From contig OY294046.1 in assembly GCA_958510825.1 (NCBI GenBank), forward strand, positions 2,542,001 through 2,606,000: a stretch of 64,000 nt of DNA, in the 5' to 3' direction. Source of the stretch: Brachypterus glaber. Its lineage: Eukaryota; Arthropoda; Insecta; Coleoptera; Kateretidae. Below are positions 11,163 through 20,830 of this stretch, one piece after another. The notes beneath the pieces were generated by a model, which searched no databases, was not told the origin of the DNA, and was given only the letters and a program-made list of their open reading frames with translations. The translations under genes were made by a program, and so were the position numbers. Numbering within the stretch: the first letter of the stretch is position 1; every line of letters starts with the position of its first letter.

Positions 11163-11344
11163 CCAAGAGGAACTAAGAGATCTCCCCTGGGCCAATATCC
11201 TGACCTTTATTGAAAGGACGGGCAGGTTCAAGGAGGACTCAAATTAGTAAATGGCTGGGATTGCCTGGGGTGACAAAAAGGGCCAGAAATGGCCTAGTTG
11301 TCCGGCTTTGGCCAACCCAAAAATTTACTACTACTACTACTACT
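11163..11344 (+). mobile_element. SINE-like retroposon with (TAC)n tail
   Basis: A 182-bp insertion in family R is flanked by a perfect 10-bp direct repeat AGTTAGTAAA (11153-11162 and 11345-11354). It ends in about six TAC units. Variable-length duplications and a simple-repeat tail are typical of LINE-mobilised SINEs. GGTTCAAGGAG at about 11225 is a partial match to an RNA polymerase III B box; no A box is evident. A diverged reverse-strand copy lies at 17813-17945, sharing CAAAAAGGGCCA and GGCCTAGTTG before the same tail. Confidence 0.7.
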
Positions 11345-11444
11345 AGTTAGTAAAACCACCACTGGCGGCAGCACTCTGACTTTGATGACAGCCATACTTC
11401 AAACCTGTTTGTTTATTATGTAAACAGGTGGTTGACTCGAAAAA

Positions 11445-11573
11445 ATGATTGAAGAAGAATATAAGGTTTATACAACTACAAATCTCTCCGAAATTGCAAA
11501 TGCTACATTAGACAAGTTACCATCGAAATAGCGAAAAGTGTACGATTTAGCCTACGAAAAAAATTTAAAATGA
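11445..11573 (+). pseudogene. Recombinase-like short frame, family R copy 2 (internal stop)
   Basis: This is the same 42-codon frame as at 34754-34882, but a TAG replaces the Ser codon in LPSKS. It ends at the shared TGA. See the 34754 entry for the homology argument. Confidence 0.55.
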
Positions 11574-11938
11574 GCTAAGGAAGGTTTAAGTTTATTTCGA
11601 AAGGGTTTTATTGACCTATTTTAATAAAAAAAACATACTTTATTACTGAATAAATTAAATTCAAAAATTAATATTTAAAAAAAATATATAGGATGCTTGA
11701 AGAAAAAATAGTTTCACTCAGAGGAAAAGTGCTTTTTTTACTCGTCTGTAGTTTCCGGACTCCGCTTCGCTTCTACAGACTAGTAAAAAAAAGCTTCACT
11801 TTTCCTCTTGTTAAAACAATATAATTCGTCAAATTGACTAAAAATATATTTATTTATCGATTTATCATGTGTATCGATGTCATTTTATTTTCAGGAGATA
11901 GCTAATGATCATAATCGTGCGAAAAATAACGAACTCAC

Positions 11939-12056
11939 CTTGTTGTGCAAGTCGTGGACATCTTCCTCGAGAGAGGCATCCGAGTACATGTCATCGGCGG
12001 TGTCGCACGTGCTGCTTCTCCCCGACGAATTGAAACTCGAACTGCGGTACAACTGA
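11939..12056 (-). CDS. Internal exon 6 of the minus-strand Ser-rich gene
   Basis: The acceptor TTGTTTTCAG precedes 12056, and the donor AAG/GTGAGT follows 11939. One base completes the Ser codon left open by the 13443-13484 exon. The next 39 codons read QLYRSSSFNSSGRSSTCDT, then DMYSDASLEEDVHDLHNK, ending in phase 0. The Ser-rich part passes into an acidic stretch with Leu/Val spacing like the start of a coiled coil. The run resembles what I recall of insect nuclear fallout (Rab11-FIP3/4, endosome recycling) just before its coiled coil; this is a recollection, not a database match. A second AG lies four bases inside the exon, but using it would shift the frame. Confidence 0.85.
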
Positions 12057-12691
12057 CTGAAAACAATAAGAAAAAGCTGAAACCTTTTCTAGGTGTATTG
12101 CAAAGAATAGAATAACTTTTATCCAACACCTTCACAGAAACACTTGTTTTGAGCACTATTTTAAATGTCAAAAGTGAGTTTTTTTCCACTAGTGACTAAA
12201 AAATTTTTCACCCACTATTTTACGTACAGCTTTTGATCTCACCCAAAATTAGTTACATCCCCTATTAATTAAGTATTATAACTATTCTATAAATAGAAGC
12301 ACGTAACTAAACCATAAAAATTAAAGAAAACCTCAAATTATTCTTTAGTTTTTGAATAAAATACTGTTTTTATTAAAAATTCTGTCATCACCGCGTCCAT
12401 TTTGACGTTTGTAAGAAATGTAAATCTAGCAATTGTTTATTTTTAATAGGCATACTTGGGCCATGGCTACCTATTATTTTAGTATGAAGAAAACTTAATC
12501 TTAATATTTTTGACATAATTTTTCGCAAAATTATAGATTTTTATTTAAAAATAAAAGGTGTGGATAAAATTAAACTCTCAACTCGTGTATTAAGTGATTT
12601 TATCCACTTAATACACTAGTTAAGAAAATAACTATTAACTATGTTTTACTTAGTATTAAGCACACATTTGAATTTACACTAGTGCTTTCTA

Positions 12692-13237
12692 TAGTATATT
12701 AAAGTACTAGTTTCATAACATAAGTTTTTAGCGCACGAGTACAAGTTTAGAAAACGAGCAGCTTGCGGCGAGTTTTCTAAAGTACTAGTGCGCTAAAAAC
12801 GTGTTATGAAACGAGTGCTTTATACAATTTTTTCTATTTTGCTCTACAATTTAAAAAAACTTACATTTAAATTGATGACTGATTTAGGGATTTTTGTTTT
12901 GGGTTGGCATTACAGTTTACGCTATGTTTAAAATTCTAAGAACAAATGATATTTTAATATATTTTATAGTCATCTCTTCTCTTTTTTACTGCAATTAACC
13001 AAACCACAATTTTAACATGGTAAAAATAACCTAAACACAAAATTTTGTAGAAAATTCAACTTTAAAGCGACATTGTCATTTGCACGGAAAACGTCAAGCG
13101 ATATATCGCTTGACGTTTTCCGTGCCTATAGGCCATCCCAAAAGATCAAAAAGTACCGACCTCTTATGGGCCTATAAGAACACGCAAAATGCGTGTGATT
13201 ATGAGCTTATAAGAGACGCAAAATAGAAAAAAGTTAT
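12692..13237 (+). mobile_element. Family T element, copy 1, with 44-nt perfect palindrome
   Basis: The left part is an inverted repeat (GTACTAGTTTCATAACA pairs with TGTTATGAAACGAGTGC) around GCTTGCGGCG. The rest is unique to the family and ends GCAAAATAGAAAAA. Related copies are at 27418-27907, 35524-35948 and 46690-47563; hairpin-only versions are at 13702-13920 and 49728-49938. Positions 13082-13125 form a perfect 44-nt palindrome centred on GATATATC; the 27418 copy has only one arm of it. Confidence 0.75.
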
Positions 13238-13442
13238 AAAAGGCCGGTTTATAAAACATGGTGAATTAAATTCGTAGAATCTACGAGGTAAACATCTAAA
13301 TAAAATTAGGCAAACCTCCATACATAAATATCACACGAGTGTGATATAAAAATATCAAACTATTGCGATATGAGGCGTTTTCTAAAGAACAAGAGTGTGC
13401 TAAATGTCATTTTCATAGGGGATCGTAGGAAAATGAACATAC

Positions 13443-13484
13443 CTTGCTGCTAATGCACTGGATCCTAACTGTCTCTTTCCATTG
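13443..13484 (-). CDS. Internal exon 5 (42 bp), minus-strand Ser-rich gene
   Basis: Acceptor TTTGTTTCAG, exon of 42 nt, donor AAG/GTATGT. Joined to the 25111-25152 exon it reads RHNGKRQLGSSALAAS. Both ends are in phase 2 and the length is a multiple of three, so it can be skipped or included without a frame change. It lies about 1.4 kb upstream of the 11939-12056 exon and 11.6 kb of transposon-filled intron downstream of the previous exon. Confidence 0.85.
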
Positions 13485-13701
13485 CTGAAACAAAAAGAGG
13501 AATGTTAAGGTTGATTTATTAAATTTTTATTATTTATTCACTAACATTATTACTAAAATTAATTATTTTAATAAAATTTAAAAAGCGCCATCTAGAGCCT
13601 TAATTTTTCTAGTAGTGCGAACTCGAATGAAATAAAAAATACTTTATGAGAAAGTACAAGAAGAAGTAACAACAGTTTTCTAAAATCAGAGACAGATTTT
13701 T

Positions 13702-13920
13702 CATGAAGCTGAAGTTTGCAACGTTTCTTTGCATCGAAAATTCAAATAGTATTTCATAACACGTTTTTAGCGCACTAGTACTTTAGAAAACTCGCCGCAA
13801 GCGGCTTGTTTTCTAAACTTGTACTCGTGCCCTAAAAACGTATGTTATGAAACTAGTACTTTAATATACTATTTGAATTTTCGTTGCAAAAAAACGTTGC
13901 AAACTTCAGCTTCATGATTT
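13702..13920. repeat. Palindromic element, family T hairpin inside longer arms
   Basis: TCATGAAGCTGAAGTTTGCA at the left is inverted at the right, and GCATCGAAAATTCAAATAGT near the left pairs with ACTATTTGAATTTTCG on the right. The centre is the family T hairpin around CGCCGCAAGCGGC. A diverged copy is at 49728-49938. Confidence 0.7.
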
Positions 13921-14000
13921 TTCGCTAACAAGATTTTTCTTGAGAAAAGTCCAAACCGAATCATTCACAGCGCGTAAGTAAGCGCTAGAATAGAATAGAA

Positions 14001-14404
14001 TTTCCAGTGCTTGCATAGGCGCCGCGTCGACTCTAGCGTTGACGTGAGGTTTTAAATATTTACATTTGTATTTCTTTTTATCTTGATTTTTTTTAATGAT
14101 TCCATTTAAACGAGTAAGGTGGGAAAAAAAGTTATCGATGAATAAAAATTAAAAACTTTTGTATTCTTAAAAGATAAAAATAGAATATCGTTTTTTTCTT
14201 CGAAAAACACCGATATATATACATATGTATAGTTAATATGTATAGTCAATATTGTTGTGTGTAACAAATTAGTCGTCAAATGTTTCGATTTAGTGACCTT
14301 TATAAAAATTTCCCTCATAATTCGGCAAAATTATTCCGTAAGCCTATGTTTCTGTGTTTATTTTCAACGTTGATGAGTCATAACTGAGTTTATTCCGATT
14401 ACTG
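14001..14404. mobile_element. hAT-type MITE, family B, copy 1 (left end cut)
   Basis: This is the same 400-bp family as 22852-23264 and 28626-29018, in the opposite orientation. The right end CCGATTACTG is intact; the left end starts inside the element at TTCCAGTGC, so no target duplication can be read. Near the middle it contains the short TA-rich stretch that in another copy became the target of the satellite-bearing element. Confidence 0.8.
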
Positions 14405-15262
14405 GTAATAATACACTGTATTAAATAGAGTCTTTCAAATTTCCCAAAATCGCCAAAAAACGTAATTGAAAAAAATTCTTGGATACAAATGTGTTTCATG
14501 AAAAAATAAGAAACTTTGAAAATATCCGTTTGTCCGTCCGATGTCATGTTTTTTGTAGACACAATAACTCAGGAACGAGTTATCCGATCGACTCGAAATT
14601 TTTAGGAACAATCAAGTTTTATGAAAGGAAGATCCCTATTGTTTTTGAAAACAATTCTTCTAAAACCAATAAAGTTGCGGGGGTTAAACTTTTTAAAAAA
14701 ATCGAAAAGTCTGCTAACTTTTGTCAATCAGGTCTGATTGACGTATTTTTTTTATGAAAAATTGCTTTTATTTTGAGGATCAAACTGCCCAATTTTGAAA
14801 AAAATCCATTCAAGAACAAAAAAGTTATAAGGGCATACTAACTAGTAGTTTTCGTAACAAGTAAGCGACTTTAGTCCTTAGTGCACGAGAATGAAGTTTT
14901 TTTGGCGACGCGAAGCGAAGTCAAAAAATCATTCGAGGGCACTAAGGACTTGTCGCAAACGAGTTGCGAACAACATTTTTCGTTCGACCTACAGTCTAAA
15001 CTCTTAAAAAATGTATATTTTAAAGAATTACCTGTGTTTAATTTTGACATTTCAAAATTTTATAAACGTCAAATGACTTTTGTCAAAATGAAAACTATGT
15101 GTAATTGTTTGGATAAATGAGTGTGCATAGTTGTCATTTCATTCAAATATGCACTATGTACTCGTGCGATAGAAAAATATCCTAACGAGAGTACAGTGAA
15201 CATGTATTTTTATAAATTTCGTTTCCCTATTTCGTGTACACTAGGTCGTACGAAAAAATATT

Positions 15263-15598
15263 TATCCAATACATACAGATAATAAGACAATTACCAGGTT
15301 TATTTTAAATAGATAAACTCAGTAATAACCCCCGCGTGGCTTTTACTTTATTGAGTGGATAATTATTTATTTTCCCCACTCAACTGTCACTTGTCAAATT
15401 ATTTTCTTGTAAATGGCATTAAAATTTTTAATAAAAATATGAATTCCTAAGCTATTTATTGGATAAAACCTTGTATGGCACTCATGGGTAAACCGATATT
15501 GCCCTCTCGAAAATTAACCTGCTTGGCTGACGCCTCGCAGGTTAATTTTCTCATGGGCAATATCTTACTTTACCCACTAGTAGCATAAATAACTATTA
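15263..15598. mobile_element. Family H element, copy 2
   Basis: Starts TTTATCCAATACATACAG and ends near GCATAAATAACTA, in the same orientation as copy 1. The internal hairpin is intact: AAAATTAACCTGC pairs with GCAGGTTAATTTT, and the arms extend through the TATTGCCC word. Confidence 0.8.
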
Positions 15599-15599
15599 C

Positions 15600-16044
15600 T
15601 CACTGAAGTGTGGTTTGATCCATTTCAGAAATATCCTATAGTCATTTTTGATGATCTTCAATACAGATTTTGCTTGCAAAATTTAAATAGGTTTAAAAAA
15701 ACACCTTATAAGCAAACGTTGTTAAATCACATCATTTTACAGCGTGTACGATTCACAAAAGCGCGGAAACTGATGTACTAGTAAAATTTCAATTCTGCGA
15801 AAGAACTAGCCTTCGTCCCACCCACGTGCGAGTAATACTTCAAATAGACGGTCAAATAAGGAAACCGCAAAAATTATCACTTACGTCATTGAATGTTTTG
15901 CTTTAATTTAATTAAAGGTTTTTATTGTTCGCCGGTCACTTTGAATCTGAAACAAGAATCTCCTTGTTTTCGACCGAGAAAGAATAATGGTCCAGAGGGC
16001 GGGCACACACGCAAAATACTGCTGCCAACAAAAGAGTATAGATA
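15600..16044. other. Non-coding interval
   Basis: No gene or clear repeat is seen between the family H copy and the 21-bp minisatellite. This is probably intron of the minus-strand gene. Confidence 0.4.
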
Positions 16045-17125
16045 AACTTTTGGTAAAAAATGCTAAACTTTTGGAAATAGTAGCTAAACTTTCGATAATT
16101 ATCGTTATCATTATAAAGAATCCGTAACTTTTGGTAACAATTGCTAAACTTTTGGTAATAATTGCTAAATTTTTTGTTGCTTGCTTGTGACAATATTTGC
16201 TAAAGTTTTGATATGTAATTGCTGAACTTTTGTTAAAAATATTGCTAAGCTTTTGGTAATGCTTGCTAAACTTTTTGAGATAATTGCTGAACTTTTGGTA
16301 ATGGTTTCTCAACTTTTGGTAATAATAGTTAGATTTGTAGTAATGATTGCTAAACGTTTGGTAATGATTGCTAAACTTTTGGTAATGTTTGCTGAATTTT
16401 TGGTAATATTTGCTAAACTTTTGGTAATAATTGCTAAATTTTCGGTAATGATTGCTTTACTTTTGACAATAATTGCTAGGTTTTGCAATCATTACCAAAT
16501 TTGCTAAACTTTTGGTTATGATTGCTTTACTTTTGATAATGATTGATAAACTTTTTGTGATAATTGCTGTATTGTTGGTAATGGTTGCTCAACTTTTGGT
16601 AATATAGTTAAATTTTTGGTAATTATTGCTGAATTTTTAGTAATGATTGCTAAACCTTTAGTAATGTTACTGAAGTTTTGGTAATAAATGCTAAACTTTT
16701 GGTAATAATTGCTCAACTTTTGATGATTGCTGAACTTTTGATAATGATTGATAAACTTTTTGTGATAATTGCTGTATTGTTGGTAATGGTTGCTCAACTT
16801 TTGGTAATATAGTTAAATTTTTGGTAATTATTGCTGAATTTTTAGTAATGATTGCTAAACCTTTAGTAATGTTACTGAAGTTTTGGTAATAAATGCTAAA
16901 CTTTTGGTAATTATTGCTCAACTTTTGATGATTGCTGAACTTTTGATAATGATTGATAAACTTTTTGTGATAATTGCTGTATTGTTGGTAATGGTTACTC
17001 AACTTTTGGTAATAGAAGTTAAGTTTTTGGTAATTATTGCTGAAATTTTGGTAATGATTGTTGAACTTTTGGCAATAATTAATAAACTTTCAGTAATGTT
17101 GCTGAACTTTTGGAAATTCCTCTAA
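16045..17125. repeat. 21-bp minisatellite with a 204-bp higher-order unit
   Basis: About fifty degenerate copies of a unit like ATTGCTAAACTTTTGGTAAT occur in a row. From about 16547 a block of about ten units is repeated 204 bp further on (16751) and starts a third time near 16957. Because the unit is seven codons long, heptapeptide frames stay open on both strands (LLVIIAK-like on plus, KFSNYYQ-like on minus). I treat these frames as by-products, not genes. Confidence 0.85.
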
Positions 17126-17304
17126 AACAGTTTTACCGGGGTTCGCGTTTACTGGACTAAACATAGAATCTTATAAATTAAATCTTGGTACTTTCGCCAT
17201 GACTCATTCTTGAGAACCACGGTTTACCGTCATAACCCTAGAAGCCATAAGTTCATATTTTAGTGAAATAGGGCTTTTGGAATGAATAAAGTTTAGTCAT
17301 ATAA

Positions 17305-17642
17305 TAGTTATTTATGGTACTAGTGGTTAAAGTAAGATATTGCCCATGAGAAAATTAACCTGCGAGGCGTCAGTTAAGCAGGTTAATTTTCGAGACGGCA
17401 ATATCGGATTACCCATGAGTGCCATACAAGGTTTTATCCAATAAATAGCTTAGGAATTCATATTTTTATTAAAAATTTTAATGACATTTACAAGAAAATA
17501 ATTTGACAAGTGACAGTTGAGTGGGTAAAACAAATAATTATTCACTCAATAAAGTAAAAGTCACGCGGGGGTTATTATTGAGTTTATCTATTTAAAATAA
17601 AGCTGGTAATTGTCTCATTATCTGTATGTATTGGATAAAATC
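17305..17642. mobile_element. Family H element, copy 3 (reversed)
   Basis: Starts TTATTTATGGTACTAGTGG and ends GTATTGGATAAAA, the reverse of copies 1 and 2. It brackets the 21-bp minisatellite together with copy 2, in inverted orientation. Confidence 0.8.
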
Positions 17643-17812
17643 TATAAATTTAGTCATTTAAAATCTGTAAAATCTAGCTGAACAGTTTCACAGTTCGTCA
17701 CCACCGATCTGGTGTTTTTAAGTCAATTTTTTGTGATAACGCCGGTTAACCTGTATGTATCTCGTTCTCTGTTTAACTGATGAGTTAAAAAAAGATAGAA
17801 ATACATATTCCC

Positions 17813-17945
17813 CTAGTAGTAGTAGTAGTAAGGGTGGGGAGGCTACAAGCCAGGCAACTAGGCCATTATGGCCCTTTTTGCCAGCCCCGAGCTGTCCCAG
17901 CCACATATCTACCCTACTCTCTGCCTAAACCTGCACATATTCCCC
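17813..17945 (-). mobile_element. SINE-like element, diverged reverse copy
   Basis: Read on the minus strand it shares TGGCTGGGA, CAAAAAGGGCCA and GGCCTAGTTG with the element at 11163-11344, and ends in the same (TAC)n run. Its 5' part is missing or too diverged to align, and no target duplication was found. Confidence 0.6.
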
Positions 17946-18062
17946 TAACTTGGTAAGTAACCGCTGCTCCAGAAAAAATCGGCTTTAGTTTTCCTACCTC
18001 CTGTCTGTAGAAAAAACAATGAGCAGCACTGCCAACGAAACAATATTTTCGCCGTCTGTTAC

Positions 18063-18180
18063 CCCAGTTACCAAAAACAGTCCCAGACGAGAACTTTCTA
18101 TAAGACCGAATTTGAACTTTTGAGTTCAAAGCTTTCTCAAGTTAAGGTGGTACAAATTTCCCAAGACAGACAGACAGATT
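18063..18180 (+). repeat. Dispersed phrase P with GACA repeat
   Basis: Contains CAGTCCCAGACGAGAACTTT, GAATTTGAACTTTTGAGTTC, a diverged TCTCAAGTTAAGGTGGT block and TTTCCCAAGACAGACAGACA, in the order seen at 10594-10725. Confidence 0.65.
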
Positions 18181-18683
18181 TTTTTCACTGTTATTATTAT
18201 TTCTTAACTTTGTACTATGACTTTTAAAATGACTTAAGGTCCCATTATTTTAAAATTTGATTAGGGTTTCGATTTTTAAAGTTATGTCGGCACCGTAGGT
18301 ATTCGTATGGAATTTCAGAGAATACCATCGTCAACAAATGGGTGAGTTACTTTGTGTTACGTCACAAAGTACACCTACAAGGTGTAGGCTACACCTCGTT
18401 TATATACTCTTTGGAGCTGCAGACCTATAATAGGTCAGCAGCTAAATAAGAAATGAGGGATCTACAAAAAATATTTCTAATGGGCAATCAGGTTCGGATG
18501 TACTGCCCTAGGCAATATATATATATATATACAGGGCTGCGCTCAAAATAACCTCAAAAAACAAAAAATAGTAGGGGGCTTCAAACTGTTTTTTGGGGTT
18601 ATTTTGAAACGCTGACCTGATTGGTCAAAACTGACATCGGATGTTCAGTTGCCGAAAATACATGGGAATGTATATGTCGCACC

Positions 18684-19656
18684 CAAAGAACTTTTACCTC
18701 AAGAAGTAATTTCAGACCAATGTTTATGAAGGTGTCATCTTTTTGTTTGTTTATTTACTAACAGAAACGCGATACAGCTATGTGGTGTAAAATGTAGATG
18801 TCGCTAGTCGACTTTCAGGCTACCTAGTAGCGATGTTGCGTAGTTTCCACCTTATCATAAATTCAAATCATTATACTTGAATTAAAAATGTAAAAAACTT
18901 TATTTGTTATACTATAATTATGTTTAATAATACACGGAAAAAAAAATTATAGCTAGGAGCGCTATAACACACATACCAAGCAAATTATAATCGCTTATTA
19001 TATAAGCAAGGCTTTCTCTTACAATTATGGCAGTCAGTGTAAAAATTTATATGAAATACTTTAATTGTTTAGTGAATAATAAAATATAACAAATAGTATG
19101 GCATTTATAGCTTAAATAGATTTAATTATTGTCCGTACTAATAATTTTTATAATATAATAAAATTTCTGTAAATTTATTATAGTGCCTGTAATAAATATA
19201 ATCGTGTCTGTAATATATATAATCGTTTCCAATTTATTTTTAACATTATTAGTTATTGTGTCCCTTATAATCTATAGCTTAAATCACTATAATTTGCCAC
19301 TGTTACCAAATATCTTATAATGTATAGCGCAGAGCCCACTAATTTCTTTCCGTGTATAGTATATTTAAATCTATTAAAATTAAACTACTAGTTCAATTAA
19401 AACTCATACAGAACTAATGTTTCTTAAAATTTACAATAAAATATCCAAAGTATATGTTTCCAATCCGCAACACTGTACCCCTGTCAGTCATTTTACGACA
19501 TTAGACTGTGAATTTACACATTCTTTCTCTCTCTTTACGCGTACTAAGTATAAACAATAGTCACTCCCCACCAGCCCCTTACCGTAGTTGGTTCACGATT
19601 CAAACAAAGCATACGGCAGATTTCATCATGTTCCTTCTTGAGGTAAAAGTTCTTTG
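18684..19656. mobile_element. hAT-type MITE, family A, copy 2 (interrupted)
   Basis: The inverted ends match copy 1, and the flanks are a perfect 8-bp duplication GTCGCACC (18676-18683 and 19657-19664). Removing the nested element at 18933-19354 leaves about 550 bp, close to the 528 bp of copy 1. The nested insertion is therefore younger than this copy. Confidence 0.9.
18933..19354. mobile_element. TA-duplicating MITE, CACGGAAA ends, nested in family A
   Basis: It starts CACGGAAAAAA and ends TTTCCGTG, with TA on each side (18931-18932 and 19355-19356). Removing the element and one TA regenerates the sequence of the sister copy at 8357-8884 exactly at that point. TA duplication suggests the Tc1/mariner group. 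The interior is AT-rich and has no frame. Confidence 0.85.
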
Positions 19657-19664
19657 GTCGCACC

Positions 19665-20559
19665 TCTGGGACAGAAGACTTTTTTTTGTGTGCCTGTGTT
19701 AATTAATATGAGTGATTAATATTCAGTGATTATGGGTGAGTATTAATCACTGTATGGATGAAATATTTTTTCTTTTTACTAGCAGGGCAGTTTATTGTTT
19801 TTTTTTAATGGATATTAACCTAAACGTTTTGCTGTTATTATTATCGCACGTATTTTTTAATTTTATTGTTATTCATATTTTTTTAAAAAACAAACCTTGG
19901 AATTCAAAACATATTTGAATTTATTAAAAAACTCTGTCTGCAACTGTTTTTACTTTGTATTATTATTATTATTGCTATTTTAAAAGGTATTGAGTCAATA
20001 CTATTGACCATTTAATTAAACAACACCATTTTCCTAGGCAAATACGACAAAAAAAAACGCCTATATTACCGCCTGTTTCGCCCGCCCCTTCCGCCGGTCC
20101 TGCTCTTGTAAAAATCTGAACCCTTTAACCCAGGTTAACTCGTTGAGGTCGAAGTGTAACACCGTTGGCACATCGAGGTTTGTGCTAAAAGGTCAAAGTG
20201 TACCACCGGTGGTACACGGTTTTATTCTTAGTTTTTATGGCATTAAAACAAAAAAATTTGATAGCCGGGGCCACAAAATTTGGTATGCGTTCAAAAAATG
20301 GTATATATTTTTTTGGTCCAGCGTAGATTTTGATTCTCGATTTTTGGCTTTGATTGGAACGTGTTAAAGGGTCAAAAGTTATGTGTCCGCAGATAGGCAG
20401 ATTCACTGACAGACAGACAGGATATTTGTTTTCCATTTCTCCAAGAATTATGAAAAAAAAAGACTATTTAAGAAAAAGTACTGCTGACAAAAAAATAATA
20501 CTTTACCCTGGGGGGAAAATAAATTTTTACTTCGGAAAACGATCATTTTGAAACAAAAA
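19665..20559. other. Non-coding interval
   Basis: No supported exon. A GTGTACCACCGGTGGTACAC palindrome lies near 20198-20217 and a GACA run at about 20408-20421. Confidence 0.45.
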
Positions 20560-20645
20560 TAATTTTTTAGTTAGTTTTTTCATAAAATGAAAATTATTTT
20601 TTTCATAAAATGAAAATTAGTTTTTTCATAAAATGAAAAAATACT
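20560..20645. repeat. Short tandem repeat, three units of about 26-29 bp
   Basis: TTTTTTCATAAAATGAAAAT is repeated three times in a row with small length differences. Each unit is itself nearly palindromic (TTTTCAT..ATGAAAA). Confidence 0.75.
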
Positions 20646-20830
20646 GCCGGCAACAAAATAATACTTATATTTTGTGAAAAAATAGTTTTTACCCTATTTT
20701 GCCTCCTTGACCCCCCCCCCTCCCCAATTTGTATCAAAAACAATCACAACCCAGAACTTTGGATAAGACACCTATGGTCCAAATTTAATATCTTTAGCTC
20801 AAAGCGTTCTAGAGTTATCGTGGTCGCAAA

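Larger units (their letters stand above)
11039..11835 (+). mobile_element. Family R element, copy 2, with nested SINE-like insertion
   Basis: This is a straight copy of family R, from the CTTTAAGCGTACTAAAATG end to a terminal hairpin in which GAGGAAAAGTG pairs with CACTTTTCCTC. A SINE-like element has inserted at 11163-11344. GACTAAAAATATATTT at 11023-11038 recurs at 11836-11851 and could be a 16-bp target duplication, though part of it is shared with the left flank of another copy. It carries the family short frame at 11445-11573. Confidence 0.75.

Noticed and set aside
15263..15598. Family H as a Helitron
   Set aside because: The internal hairpin is suggestive, but there is no TC start, no CTRR end and the hairpin is not about 10 nt from an end.
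16253..17125. Heptad-repeat frames on both strands
   Set aside because: They follow from a 21-bp tandem unit without stops; simultaneous frames on both strands show this is a repeat effect.
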